Below, piece after piece: positions 7,890-17,046 of a stretch of DNA of 64,000 nt. The notes under the pieces are model-generated. The model saw only the letters and a list, made by a program, of their open reading frames with translations. It was not told where the DNA came from and ran no database searches. The translations under genes were made by a program, and so were the position numbers. The number at the start of each line of letters is the position of its first letter. Positions within the stretch are counted from its first letter, which is position 1. The DNA comes from Hyphomicrobiales bacterium. Its GTDB lineage: Bacteria > Pseudomonadota > Alphaproteobacteria > Rhizobiales > Kaistiaceae. The stretch is from NCBI GenBank assembly GCA_017305635.1, contig JAFKKF010000006.1, forward strand, positions 248,001-312,000, written 5' to 3'.

Positions 7890-9440
7890 ATGGACTCGCC
7901 ATCCGCCCTCGATCCTCCCGCCGAAGCCGCGGGCCCGTCGGCGCCGCTCCTCGTCGAATGCGTCGGCCTGCGCAAGACCTTCGGCGGCGTCGTCGCGCTG
8001 AACGATGCCGATTTCAATGCGATCGCCGGCGAGGTCCATGCGCTGGTCGGCGAGAACGGCGCCGGCAAGTCGACGCTCATCAAGGCGATCGGCGGCCGCA
8101 TCCGGCCGGATGCCGGGACCATCCGGATCAAGGGGCAGGCGCAGGCCCTCGGCGCCCCCGAGGACGGCCATGCGCTCGGCATCCGCACGGTGTTCCAGGA
8201 GCTCACGCTGCTCGGCGGGATGACCGTCGCCGAGAATCTTCTCATCGGCCGCGAGCCGCGCGGCAGGCTCGGCTTCATCCATCGCCGGCGCATGGGCGAG
8301 GAGGCCGAGGCGCTGCTTGCGCGGATGGGCATAGAGCACATCGATCCGCTGGCTCTGGTCGAGGAGACGTCTCTCGCCGAACGCCAGATCGTCGAGATCG
8401 TGCGGGCGATCAACAATCGCCCCGACATCCTCCTCCTCGACGAGCCGACCTCGTCGCTGGTCGAGCGCGAGGTCAACTGGCTCTACGGGCAGATCGAGGA
8501 ACTGCGGAAGCGGGACACCTGCATCATCTTCACCTCGCACCGCTGGCACGAGATCCGCAACGTCGCCGACCGCATCACGGTGTTCCGCGCCGGCCGCCAC
8601 GTCGGCACCTTCGAGGATATCGACGAGAGCGAAGCGATCACGCTGATGACCGGCAAGCGGGTGAGCACGCTCTACCCGGCGGTGCCGCCCCTTCCCGCCC
8701 GCGACGCGGCGCTGGAGGCGAAGGGCCTGCGGGGCGGCCGGCTGAACGGCGTCGACCTGACGCTCCACAAGGGCGAGATCCTCGGCGTAGGCGGGCTCGC
8801 CGGCCATGGCCACCGCGAGCTCTTCTTCTCGCTCTTCGGGGCCGAGCGAACGAGCGGCGGCGAGATTCTCGTCGGCGGCAAGCCGGTGCGTCTGGCGAGC
8901 CCCCGCCAGGCCACGCGGCGCGGCATCGACATCGCGCTCGTGCCGGAGGACCGCAAGACCGAGGGCCTGTTCCTCGGCATGAGCATTCGCAACAACATGA
9001 CGCTCTCCGTGCTCGGGCGGATATCGAGCGCCGGCGTTCTCAACTTCGGAGCCGAGCGCCGGGTGGCCGAGGAAATGGCCAGGCGCCTCGGCGTGCGGAT
9101 GCAGGGCCTCCGCCATCCGGTCGGGTCGCTGAGCGGCGGCAACCAGCAGAAGGTGCTGATCGGACGCTGGCTGCTGATGGAGCCGCGCATCCTTCTCCTC
9201 TACGACATCACGCGGGGGGTCGACGTCGCCACCAAGCACGAGCTCTACGAGCTGGTGTCGCGGCTCGCCGGCCAGGGCCATTCGATCCTCCTCTATTCGA
9301 GCGATGCGGAGGAGCTCGCCCACCTTCCGCACCGCGTGCTCGTCATGCGCGAGGGGCGGATCGCCCGCGAGCTGGCGGGGCCGGACATGACGGCCGAATC
9401 CATCGTCTCCGCCGCCGTCCGCGATACCGCGCAAAGCTGA
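7890..9440 (+). CDS. Sugar ABC transporter ATP-binding protein with two ATPase domains (RbsA/MglA type)
   Basis: Cytoplasmic energiser of the adjacent CUT2-type importer, 516 residues with tandem ABC domains. Domain 1: Walker A GENGAGKST near residue 54, a degenerate signature SLAERQIVEIVRAI near 161, and Walker B ILLLDEPTSSL near 180. Domain 2: no canonical Walker A (GVGGLAGHGHRELFF instead, as usual in this class), signature LSGGNQQKVLIGRWL near 413, then LLLLYDITRGVDV. In this last motif the usual D-E-P-T reads Y-D-I-T, so the catalytic Glu position is altered. This suggests one main catalytic site, as known for CUT2 ATPases. It is followed after four bases by the first permease. Confidence 0.95.
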   Translation: MDSPSALDPPAEAAGPSAPLLVECVGLRKTFGGVVALNDADFNAIAGEVHALVGENGAGKSTLIKAIGGRIRPDAGTIRIKGQAQALGAPEDGHALGIRTVFQELTLLGGMTVAENLLIGREPRGRLGFIHRRRMGEEAEALLARMGIEHIDPLALVEETSLAERQIVEIVRAINNRPDILLLDEPTSSLVEREVNWLYGQIEELRKRDTCIIFTSHRWHEIRNVADRITVFRAGRHVGTFEDIDESEAITLMTGKRVSTLYPAVPPLPARDAALEAKGLRGGRLNGVDLTLHKGEILGVGGLAGHGHRELFFSLFGAERTSGGEILVGGKPVRLASPRQATRRGIDIALVPEDRKTEGLFLGMSIRNNMTLSVLGRISSAGVLNFGAERRVAEEMARRLGVRMQGLRHPVGSLSGGNQQKVLIGRWLLMEPRILLLYDITRGVDVATKHELYELVSRLAGQGHSILLYSSDAEELAHLPHRVLVMREGRIARELAGPDMTAESIVSAAVRDTAQS

Positions 9441-9444
9441 AAAG

Positions 9445-10431
9445 ATGCCGCAGCCAAAACGAAAAGCCGCCTGGATCCGCCTCGTCGAGCAGAATGCCGG
9501 CCTCGTCCTCTCGGCGGTCCTCCTCGTCATCGCCATCGTCCTCTACTGCGCCATCTACTACGCCGCGCAGGGGCGCCTGCCCGGCGGCTTCGAGCTGACC
9601 ACCACGGTCAACAACACGATGCCGCTGGTCTTTGCCGGCGCGGCGCAGGCGATCGTGGTGATTACGGGCGGGATCGACCTCTCCGTCGGCGGCGTCATCG
9701 ACCTCACCAACGCACTCGCCGCGCTCTATCTCGGCGACTCGCCGCTCAGCATGGTGCTGTGCACGATCGGCGTCATCGCCGTCGGCGGGGCCTGCGGCCT
9801 GCTCAACGGCCTGCTCGTTGCCTATGGCCGGCTGCAGCCGATCCTGGTGACGCTCGCGACCCTCGCCATATTCCAGGGGCTGGCGATCCGCGTGCTGCCG
9901 GCGCCCGGCGGATCGGTGCCGGAGGCCTACACCGCGATCCTCGCCAATTTCGAGGCTCCCTATTCCCTCGTCTTCATCGTGGTGCTGCTCGTGGTCTGGG
10001 CGCTGGTGCGGCGGACGAGCATCGGCGTCGGCATCTATGCCATCGGCAATGACGACCTCGCGGCGAAGTCGAGCGGCGTGAAGAACCTGCGCAGCCGCGT
10101 CACCGCCTATGTGCTGAGCGGGATGCTGGCGGCGGTGGCCGGGCTGTTCCTCGTCGCCAACGCGACCTCGGGCGACCCGACCACCGGCAACGGCTATACG
10201 CTGCGTTCGATCGTCGCCGTGGTGCTCGGCGGCATCAGCCTGTTCGGCGGCCGCGGCACGCCGATCAGCGCGGTGATCGGCGCCTTCGTCAGCACGATGA
10301 TCGTGAATATCCTGTTCTTCGCCCAGATCGATCCGCTCTACCAGAGCTTCTTCGAGGGCGTCTTCCTCGTCGTCGCGGTCCTGCTGACGGCGATCATCAG
10401 CCGCCTCATGCGCCGGAGGGCCGTCGCTTGA
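9445..10431 (+). CDS. Sugar ABC transporter permease 1 (RbsC-like)
   Basis: Inner-membrane permease of the BPD_transp_2 family, 328 residues with eight to ten hydrophobic helices. Family marks include VVITGGIDLSVGGVIDLTNA near residue 70, LVTLATLAIFQGLAIR near 133 and VVLGGISLFGGRGTP near 258, the last lying close to the site that contacts the ATPase. The ATG is four bases after the ATPase stop. The last bases overlap the TTG start of permease 2, so a heterodimeric membrane channel is likely. Confidence 0.93.
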   Translation: MPQPKRKAAWIRLVEQNAGLVLSAVLLVIAIVLYCAIYYAAQGRLPGGFELTTTVNNTMPLVFAGAAQAIVVITGGIDLSVGGVIDLTNALAALYLGDSPLSMVLCTIGVIAVGGACGLLNGLLVAYGRLQPILVTLATLAIFQGLAIRVLPAPGGSVPEAYTAILANFEAPYSLVFIVVLLVVWALVRRTSIGVGIYAIGNDDLAAKSSGVKNLRSRVTAYVLSGMLAAVAGLFLVANATSGDPTTGNGYTLRSIVAVVLGGISLFGGRGTPISAVIGAFVSTMIVNILFFAQIDPLYQSFFEGVFLVVAVLLTAIISRLMRRRAVA

Positions 10432-11441
10432 CCATCCTCGAACCCTCGACCAACGAGCCGCCGCCGGCTTCCGCCGTCCGCGGCGCGCGCCTCGGCGTGA
10501 CGCCGGACCAGCGGCGCATCCTCTATGCGATCGTCGCGGCGATCCTCCTCTTCTTCATCGGCGGGCTGATCCGGCCCGGCTTCTCGAGCCCGAGCGGGAT
10601 CGCGGCGGTGCTCACCGTCGCCTGCTTCGTCGGCCTGGTGGCGGCCGGCCAGACCTTCGTCATCCTGATCGGCGGGATCGACCTGTCGGTGCCGTGGACG
10701 CTCAACGCCGGCGCCATCCTGATGATGAGCACGGCGGCCAACAGCGATGCGCGGATGCCGTTCGCCCTCCTCGTCACGCTCGGCATGGGCGCGCTCGTCG
10801 GCCTTTGCAACGGCGTCGGCATCGCCGTCTTCGGGGTGCCCGCCGTGGTGATGACGCTCGCCATGAACGGCGTCCTCGAGGGCCTGACGCTCGGCTTGAG
10901 CGGCGGCCTCACCTGCTCCTCCTGCGCTGCCTATGCGCCGCCGCTCCTCCAGGCGGCCGCGCATGGCACCATCCTCGGCATCCCGGCGATCCTCTACCTC
11001 TGGCTCGGCGTCATCCTGCTGGCGAGCTTCATCCTCAGCTTCACCACCTTCGGCCGCGGCACCTATGCGATCGGGAACGGTGCGCGGGCGAGTTACCTCG
11101 CCGGCGTCAATGTCACGCGGACGACCATCATCCTCTACGTCATCAGCGGCGCGTTCTCGGCGCTGGCGGGGATCATGATCCTCGGCTTCGGCGGACAGGC
11201 GGCCCTCGGCCTCGGAGATCCCTACCTCTTCCAGTCGATCGCGGCGGCGGTCATCGGCGGCGTCTACATCCTTGGCGGCCGCGGCCACTATGTCGGCACC
11301 GTCGCCGGCTCGATCAGCCTGGTGGCGCTGGTCAGCGTCCTCATGGCGATGAACATGCCGGAATACGGACGCAGCATCACCTACGGCGTCATCATCCTGG
11401 TCCTGCTCCTGGCCTATGGCCGGGAGACGGCGGAGCGCTAG
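10428..11441 (+). CDS. Sugar ABC transporter permease 2 (RbsC-like)
   Basis: Second BPD_transp_2 permease, 337 residues. The probable TTG start at 10428 overlaps the TGA of permease 1 by four bases (TTGA), a sign of translational coupling. Motifs parallel those of permease 1: FVILIGGIDLSVPWTLNAG near residue 76, VMTLAMNGVLEGLTLGLSGG near 140 and AAVIGGVYILGGRGHYVG near 270. An unusual GLTCSSCAAYAPP stretch (about 160) lies in a periplasmic or loop position. It completes the importer that starts with uxuA and the Tat-exported binding protein. Confidence 0.92.
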   Translation: MTILEPSTNEPPPASAVRGARLGVTPDQRRILYAIVAAILLFFIGGLIRPGFSSPSGIAAVLTVACFVGLVAAGQTFVILIGGIDLSVPWTLNAGAILMMSTAANSDARMPFALLVTLGMGALVGLCNGVGIAVFGVPAVVMTLAMNGVLEGLTLGLSGGLTCSSCAAYAPPLLQAAAHGTILGIPAILYLWLGVILLASFILSFTTFGRGTYAIGNGARASYLAGVNVTRTTIILYVISGAFSALAGIMILGFGGQAALGLGDPYLFQSIAAAVIGGVYILGGRGHYVGTVAGSISLVALVSVLMAMNMPEYGRSITYGVIILVLLLAYGRETAER

Positions 11442-11442
11442 G

Positions 11443-11478
11443 CTCGCCGGGCCGGCAACGTTCCTATCGTCCGGCGAG
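11443..11478. terminator. Inverted repeat between convergent permease and hydrolase genes
   Basis: CTCGCCGG at 11443-11450 and CCGGCGAG at 11471-11478 form a perfect 8-bp stem around a 20-base loop, covering the gap between two convergent stop codons. It may terminate transcription from both sides; no T-run is present. Confidence 0.3.
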
Positions 11479-12333
11479 GAACTGCTCGACCGCCGGCCCC
11501 CAGATTGCGGAAGGGGCCTGGATCAGGCCGTGTCCCTCGCGCCCGACCGGCGGCAGGAGGTGGTATTCGGCCTTGCCGCCCGACCGCGCGAAGGCTGCGG
11601 CAAGGCGGCCCGAGAGCTTCGGCGGGAAATACGTGTCGTTGGCGGCATAGAGCCAGAGCGTCCGGATCCGCGCCTTCGCCCCGAAGCGGGCAGCCGCCTC
11701 GACCAGCCGCCCGGGCGCGCAATTATTGTTGGCAAGGCCGTGCTGCCGGCCGCCCCGTCCCGGGGCGAAGCCGATGATCGCGACCACGCCGCGCGGATTG
11801 CGCCCGGCCAGCGCCATGGCGCCCCAGCCGCCGGCGGAATTGCCGACGACGACGATGCCCGTCGGCTTGATGAAGGGCTGCCGGACCATGAAGGCGATCG
11901 CGGCTGCAATGCTGTCGGCCGCGGCCTCTCCGGCGCGGACGAAATCGGGCGACGCGCAGGCGCCTTCGCTCTCGGCATACTTACCGCCGGTCTTTCCGTG
12001 GCCGGGGCGCTGCGGCACCAGCACCGCATAGCCGCGCGCCGTGAACCATGCCGTGAGCGCCGGAAAGGAAGGCATGCCGGCGAGCGCCCGCTGGTCGGCA
12101 TCCTCGACCGAGCCATGGTTGATGAGGACGAGCGGATAGGGACCCTTTCCAGGGGGCCGGAAAAACGTCGCGCGCATGGATATGCCCGGCTGCGGCGACG
12201 GGATCAGCCACAACTCCCCGGCTGCGGCCTGGACCATTCCCTGCGCGCTTCCGGTCTGCGCGGCGGCAGCCGTCGGGACGAATGCCACGAGGAGGAGGAA
12301 GACGAGCGGAAAGGCGATGCGTCTTTCGGCCAT
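11464..12333 (-). CDS. Exported alpha/beta hydrolase (dienelactone-hydrolase-like)
   Basis: Secreted serine hydrolase of about 289 residues from ATG 12333; further in-frame starts exist at 12354 (ATG) and 12366 (TTG). The N-terminus has a signal peptide (RRIAFPLVFLLLVAFV, then AAAAQ). The alpha/beta fold is clear: LVLINHGS after strand 3, nucleophile elbow VVVGNSAGGWG (Ser near residue 160), LWLYAANDTYFP supplying the acid and GREGHGLI supplying the His. Four Cys (GACASPDF, NNNCAPG) could form a periplasmic disulfide. The substrate is unknown. It is divergent from the autotransporter. Confidence 0.8.
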   Translation of the reverse strand: MAERRIAFPLVFLLLVAFVPTAAAAQTGSAQGMVQAAAGELWLIPSPQPGISMRATFFRPPGKGPYPLVLINHGSVEDADQRALAGMPSFPALTAWFTARGYAVLVPQRPGHGKTGGKYAESEGACASPDFVRAGEAAADSIAAAIAFMVRQPFIKPTGIVVVGNSAGGWGAMALAGRNPRGVVAIIGFAPGRGGRQHGLANNNCAPGRLVEAAARFGAKARIRTLWLYAANDTYFPPKLSGRLAAAFARSGGKAEYHLLPPVGREGHGLIQAPSAIWGPAVEQFLAGR

Positions 12334-12591
12334 GCCCGGCTGTTGCTGAATCATCACGGAGCACAACTTTCGATGGTGCAGATGCGAAGAGACGAAGCGC
12401 GCATAGGCCGCATCAATGGCGCTTGTACAACCGCTTCTCGTTGATTCGATTGAGATTCAAGCCTAAATCCGAGTCAATTTTCGCCGATGGCGCCGGAAAG
12501 CCGCCTGCCCGGCAGGCATCTTGCGCAAGGCCCCGAGCCGTGTCTAGGAATCTTGCTCCTTATGGTTGTGGCTGCGGCTCGGGGAAAGATC
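12334..12591. promoter_or_regulatory. Divergent promoter region upstream of the autotransporter
   Basis: The 258 bases between the hydrolase and autotransporter starts hold a less G/C-rich segment at about 12400-12480. A candidate promoter for the plus strand is TTGATT at 12441-12446, a 16-base spacer and CTAAAT at 12463-12468. GGGGAAAG ends five bases before ATG 12592 and supports that start. No other feature was recognised. Confidence 0.35.
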
Positions 12592-15500
12592 ATGGTCAAG
12601 AGGACGACGGCAAGGGGTCGCGTATCCGGCCAGGCGGGTCGGGGAAACCGGTTGCAGCTTCGGCCTCGGCCAGAGCGCGCCTGGCTCCTGCGCGGCACGG
12701 CGCTGGCGGGCGGAGTGCTCGCGGCGAGCTTCCTCGCCCCATCGAGCCAAGCCTGGGCGGCAGCCTGCCTGCAGAATCTCGGCGGACCGGGCAACTCGGT
12801 CGACATCATCGAATGCGCCGGCACCGACACCTCCACCGAATCCTTCACCGTCAACGGCGGCGCGACCTCCTACACGGTCAATCTGGGACCGGCCCTCAGC
12901 CCGTCCAACTACGTGCAGGACGTGAATACGGGCGGGACGGCGTTCACGATCAACGCCAACGGCATTTCCGGAGTCCTTCAGCTCTACTCGGGCTCCCACG
13001 TCATCAACCAGAACGGCAACGGCTTCGTCCTCACCAATCTCGGGGCCACGGTGAGCTACACCGTCGACGGCAGGATCGAAGGCGGCGCGGCAGCCGATGC
13101 GGACACTTCCACCTACCGCTCCGGCGATGGCCTCCGCGTGCAGGGTGGCAAGGACGTCACGATCATCCTGACCAAGGACGGCGTGCTCCAGGGCGCCGAT
13201 GACGGCCTCGTGGTGACGGCGGCGAGCACCAAGCTCACCATCACCAATAATGGCGGCACCATCAACGGGCGCGGCCTGTCGAACGACCAGGCCAATGACA
13301 GCGAAGGCATCCTGGTCTCGAGCACCGGCTACAAGGACGGGCAGGTCACCGGTCCGATCACGATCACCAACAATAGCGGCGACATTACCGGCCACGCCAA
13401 CGTGCAGCAGGCCGGGAATGGCGGTGGCTACGGCATCAGCGCGGCGTCGACGCAGAACATCATCATCGACAACCTGGTGACCACCATCGGCGATGCGCCG
13501 ACGATCACCGGCGCCGGCGGCATCTATGCCTATGGCAGCAAGGACGTCACGATCACCAATTACGGCCATATTGCCGGCATCACCGCTGCCGGCGTGACGA
13601 TCACGGGCGGCGCGGGCGGCGGTGTCGCCAAGGTCGTCAACCACAGCTACGGCTCCGTCATGGGCACCCATGGCGACGACATCTCCAACATGGCCCAGAC
13701 GATCGCCGAGAATGGCGGCGGCCTCACCATCGGCCTCAGCGGCGACGGCCTCCATATCCGCAACATCACCGGCGCGCTGAACGCGAACGACCCCGCCGTC
13801 CACGTCATCAACAACCGGCAGGACCTGCTCACCCAGTCCGGCGGCGGCGTGATCGGCGGCTATTGGGACGGCATCGACATTGACGGCGTCGGCGGCACGA
13901 CCGGGACGACCGGCACCAAGGTCGTGGTCGACAATGGCGGCTACTGGGACAACCAGGTTCCGTCCCAGTTCCATCAGGGCGGCCTGGTCTACGGCAAGAA
14001 CGGCCAGGGCATCGACATTGGCGGCACGCACGGCGACGTCGTCATCCACAACGAGTACACGCTCTTCGACACGATCCCGCTTGCCAACATCACCGATGCC
14101 GACGGGAAGGCGTTCCTCGACAATGACCTCGTGACCATCGCCACCGACCTGACCGGCTCGGCCACCCCGGTCCTGCCCACCGGCATCATCGGCAAGACCG
14201 ATGGCATCCGCCTCGTGGACATCGGCGACGGAAGCAATGCGGCCTATGCCGAGATCGACAACTACAAGGGTCTGATCCTCGGCTACCAGGGCAATGGCAT
14301 CAATATCGACGGCGTCTCCGGCTATCACAATACGAGCAACGGCGCGGACGAGTATGTCGGCGTCAACCTCGACAACCAGCACGGCCTGATCCTCGGCGTC
14401 TCGCTGAGCGGCCTGTCCTACAATCTCGATGGCCTGCATTACCGCAACATCGACGGCTCGGTGAACACCGACGACCGCGGCGGCATCATCGCCGGCCTCG
14501 ACGACGGCGCCTATATCCGCAACGTCTCGCGGGGCAACGTCTGGTTCGGCACCGATGGCGGCATCATTGCCGGCCTCGACCATGCGATCGATGTCCGGGG
14601 CGTGACCGGCGAGACCATCGGCTCCACGCTCTATGGCGGCAATGCCTTCGTCGAGAACGGCGATTTCCAGGGCACAGGCGATCCGGATAACCTGAACTAC
14701 AATCCCGACTGGTCGCAGGGCGGCGGCCTGATCCTCGGCGGCACCACCGCCATCTCGCTCCGCGACATCGGCCAGCAGGCCTGGATCGGCAATGGCTCGG
14801 GCGGCTGGATCCTCGGCGACGGCTCGCGGTGGAACGCGCCCGTCATCTCGCTCAACGCCTCGCAGGACCAGTACAGCGGCGGCTCGTACATCGACAATTA
14901 CGGCGTCATGTCGAGCTACGACATCTTCAATGCGGTCGATCCGAACATCATCCAGCTGCTGACGGACCTCAGCACCTTCAGCGTCGGCCCGACCACCGAT
15001 ACGGCGAGCCTGCTGCCCTACATCGAGGGCATCATGAACGTCCAGCAGATCTTCTCGGATATGGGCGACCTGAACGCCTATGTCCGGTCGGGCGGCAGCA
15101 GTGGCAGCATCGACAATCTCGCCAACTATTCCGACGCGGCCGCCGACCTCCTGGTCAAGTCGAACGGCAAGGACAACGGCCTGACCGGGATCAATAACTA
15201 CAACCTGATGGTCGGCCGCCTCTACCTCGATGGCCATGACGATGCCGGCAACGGCAATTCCGTCACCAATTACGGCACCTGGCTGACGCGCGGCACCAGC
15301 ACCTTCAACGGCGGGCCGAATGACTGGATCAGCAACTATGGCCTGATCCAGACCGCCTTCGACGCGGAGAAGGGCGCCCATACCGAGTTCAAGCACGTCA
15401 ACGACTTCTATAACGGCCTGAGCCCGGGCGGCTATATGGGCATTTCGCCCGGCATCCTCAGCATGATCGATGGTGGCGCCGGCGATCGCACCACCGTGGA

Positions 15501-16956
15501 TGGGAACTTCCACGGCGGCTATCTCGGCCAATCCGTCAGCAGCTACGTCGCAATCGATGCCTATTTCCTGCCGGACGGCTCGGGCGGCAAGTCCGACCGC
15601 CTGTCCATCAAGGGCGACGTGGACGGCTCGACCGGCCTCATCATCAACCAGGTCGATACCTGGAACGGCATCAGCCTGTCGGATGACGGCACGATCAAGG
15701 TCATCAGCGTCAAGGGCATCGACGACAACTGGAACACCGATGCCAGCAAGACCTGCTTCGGCACGCTCTGCAAGTATGGCGACACCTTCTTCATCGCCAG
15801 CCAGTCGCAGGGCTATGTCGGCGTGAGCGTGCAGGGCGGCGGCACGGCCGGCGCGGTCCAGACCGGTCTCGATCATGCCTGGTACCTGACCGAGCAGCCG
15901 AGCAATGGCGGGTCGCCTCCCGATCCGGACTTCTACCTGGTCTCCGGGGCGGCTCCGAACGGCGTGCAGACGGCGGGCCTCACCACCGGCGCGCAGAACA
16001 TCTTCTACGATGCGAGCGGCCTGGTCGAAGACCATGTCTACGGCATGCACTTCCCGCTCATCGGCAGCGGCGGCGCCGACCTCCCCGCGGATGGCGGCGG
16101 CGCTTCGTCCGGCGGAGAGAAGACCGGCCTCTGGGCCAAGATCGGCGGCAGCTGGGACAATCAGGAGAGCTCGGTCAACCAGACCATCATGGGCTCGGGC
16201 GTGACGATCGACACCAGCTTCGACCAGAACACCTACAGCGTGCTCGGCGGCGGCGACTTCAGCCCGACCGGCGAGGGCAATGGCTTCCGCTTCGGTCTCT
16301 ACGGCGGCTATACCCAGTCGGACCTGGACTTCAATTCGTACGGCGCCTCCGCCAGCTACAAGGGCGGCATCGTCGGCGGCTACGCGGCCTATACCAGCGG
16401 CGGCTTCTATGCCGATGCGCAGCTCAACGCGAACTTCCTGAACGTCGACTACAACGCTCCGGCGCTCGGTGCCGGCGTCACTGCCAGCGCCGACTCGACC
16501 AGCGTCGGCGTGCTCGCCAATACCGGCTATCGCATCCAGAACGGCTGGGGCTTCATCGAGCCCATCGTCTCGCTGAACTACGTCAATACCAGCATAGGCA
16601 GCATGACCGGCGGCAATGCGACGGTCGACTTCAGCAACGGCCAGAGCCTCCAGGCCGGCGCCGGCGGCCGCATCGGCACCACCTTCGGCACGCCGGGCGG
16701 GACGAAGACCGAGGTCTCGCTGCTCGGCAAGGTGTGGAACGAGTTCGAGGATGCCAATACGGTGACGATCACCGACAATCTCGGCAATACCGCGAGCTTC
16801 AGCGACAGCATCAGCGGTGTCTTCGGCGAGATCGCGGCGACCGCGACGATCTATGCGCCGAACCGGGCCTGGTCGAGCTTCGTCACCGGCGGCGCCAAGT
16901 TCAACAGCGACTTCACGTCCTGGAACGCCAAGGCGGGCATCCGGACGGCATTCTGA
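12592..16956 (+). CDS. Large autotransporter with beta-helix passenger and C-terminal outer-membrane beta-barrel
   Basis: Type V secreted surface protein of 1454 residues. The ATG at 12592 gives an extended basic N-region and a hydrophobic signal core (LLRGTALAGGVLAASFLAPS) cleaved near WAA. The passenger (about residues 60-1150) is rich in Gly, Asn, Asp and short beta strands such as VTITNYGHIAGI, typical of a right-handed beta-helix. Eight copies of a G-x-I-x-G ... G-I-x-I module sit in its middle. After a Gly-rich linker (GGGASSGGEKTG), residues about 1176-1454 form the barrel: GLWAKIGGSW, FRFGLYGGYTQSD, and a terminal strand AKAGIRTAF ending in Phe, the outer-membrane insertion signal. 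No protease or lipase motif was recognised, so adhesion or biofilm is only a guess. Confidence 0.92.
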   Translation: MVKRTTARGRVSGQAGRGNRLQLRPRPERAWLLRGTALAGGVLAASFLAPSSQAWAAACLQNLGGPGNSVDIIECAGTDTSTESFTVNGGATSYTVNLGPALSPSNYVQDVNTGGTAFTINANGISGVLQLYSGSHVINQNGNGFVLTNLGATVSYTVDGRIEGGAAADADTSTYRSGDGLRVQGGKDVTIILTKDGVLQGADDGLVVTAASTKLTITNNGGTINGRGLSNDQANDSEGILVSSTGYKDGQVTGPITITNNSGDITGHANVQQAGNGGGYGISAASTQNIIIDNLVTTIGDAPTITGAGGIYAYGSKDVTITNYGHIAGITAAGVTITGGAGGGVAKVVNHSYGSVMGTHGDDISNMAQTIAENGGGLTIGLSGDGLHIRNITGALNANDPAVHVINNRQDLLTQSGGGVIGGYWDGIDIDGVGGTTGTTGTKVVVDNGGYWDNQVPSQFHQGGLVYGKNGQGIDIGGTHGDVVIHNEYTLFDTIPLANITDADGKAFLDNDLVTIATDLTGSATPVLPTGIIGKTDGIRLVDIGDGSNAAYAEIDNYKGLILGYQGNGINIDGVSGYHNTSNGADEYVGVNLDNQHGLILGVSLSGLSYNLDGLHYRNIDGSVNTDDRGGIIAGLDDGAYIRNVSRGNVWFGTDGGIIAGLDHAIDVRGVTGETIGSTLYGGNAFVENGDFQGTGDPDNLNYNPDWSQGGGLILGGTTAISLRDIGQQAWIGNGSGGWILGDGSRWNAPVISLNASQDQYSGGSYIDNYGVMSSYDIFNAVDPNIIQLLTDLSTFSVGPTTDTASLLPYIEGIMNVQQIFSDMGDLNAYVRSGGSSGSIDNLANYSDAAADLLVKSNGKDNGLTGINNYNLMVGRLYLDGHDDAGNGNSVTNYGTWLTRGTSTFNGGPNDWISNYGLIQTAFDAEKGAHTEFKHVNDFYNGLSPGGYMGISPGILSMIDGGAGDRTTVDGNFHGGYLGQSVSSYVAIDAYFLPDGSGGKSDRLSIKGDVDGSTGLIINQVDTWNGISLSDDGTIKVISVKGIDDNWNTDASKTCFGTLCKYGDTFFIASQSQGYVGVSVQGGGTAGAVQTGLDHAWYLTEQPSNGGSPPDPDFYLVSGAAPNGVQTAGLTTGAQNIFYDASGLVEDHVYGMHFPLIGSGGADLPADGGGASSGGEKTGLWAKIGGSWDNQESSVNQTIMGSGVTIDTSFDQNTYSVLGGGDFSPTGEGNGFRFGLYGGYTQSDLDFNSYGASASYKGGIVGGYAAYTSGGFYADAQLNANFLNVDYNAPALGAGVTASADSTSVGVLANTGYRIQNGWGFIEPIVSLNYVNTSIGSMTGGNATVDFSNGQSLQAGAGGRIGTTFGTPGGTKTEVSLLGKVWNEFEDANTVTITDNLGNTASFSDSISGVFGEIAATATIYAPNRAWSSFVTGGAKFNSDFTSWNAKAGIRTAF
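13840..14790 (+). repeat. Eight-copy glycine-rich module in the autotransporter passenger
   Basis: Recurring peptide modules lie near 13840 (GGGVIGGYWDGIDIDGV), 13978 (GGLVYGKNGQGIDIGG), 14179 (TGIIGKTDGIRLVDIG), 14269 (KGLILGYQGNGINIDGV), 14380 (HGLILGVSLSGLSYNLDG), 14479 (GGIIAGLDDGAYIRNV), 14557 (GGIIAGLDHAIDVRGV) and 14722 (GGGLILGGTTAISLRDIG). Spacing is irregular, from 78 to about 200 bases. The 14479 and 14557 copies are also nearly identical in DNA, suggesting a recent local duplication. Confidence 0.75.
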
Positions 16957-16974
16957 AATAACGCATCTTGGAGT

Positions 16975-17008
16975 AGTATCGGGCCGGTCGATCGACCGGC
17001 CCGATACT
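16975..17008 (+). terminator. Perfect 34-bp palindrome after the autotransporter
   Basis: Bases 16975-17008 form an uninterrupted self-complementary sequence centred on TCGATCGA, followed by TTCTGGG. It lies 19 bases after the autotransporter stop and 38 before the next start. As RNA it makes a very stable hairpin and fits a terminator, but the T-run is short. A cruciform or protein-binding role is also possible. Confidence 0.6.
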
Positions 17009-17046
17009 TTCTGGGTCGGCGTGATCCGTTCGGGGAGTCTGCCATC

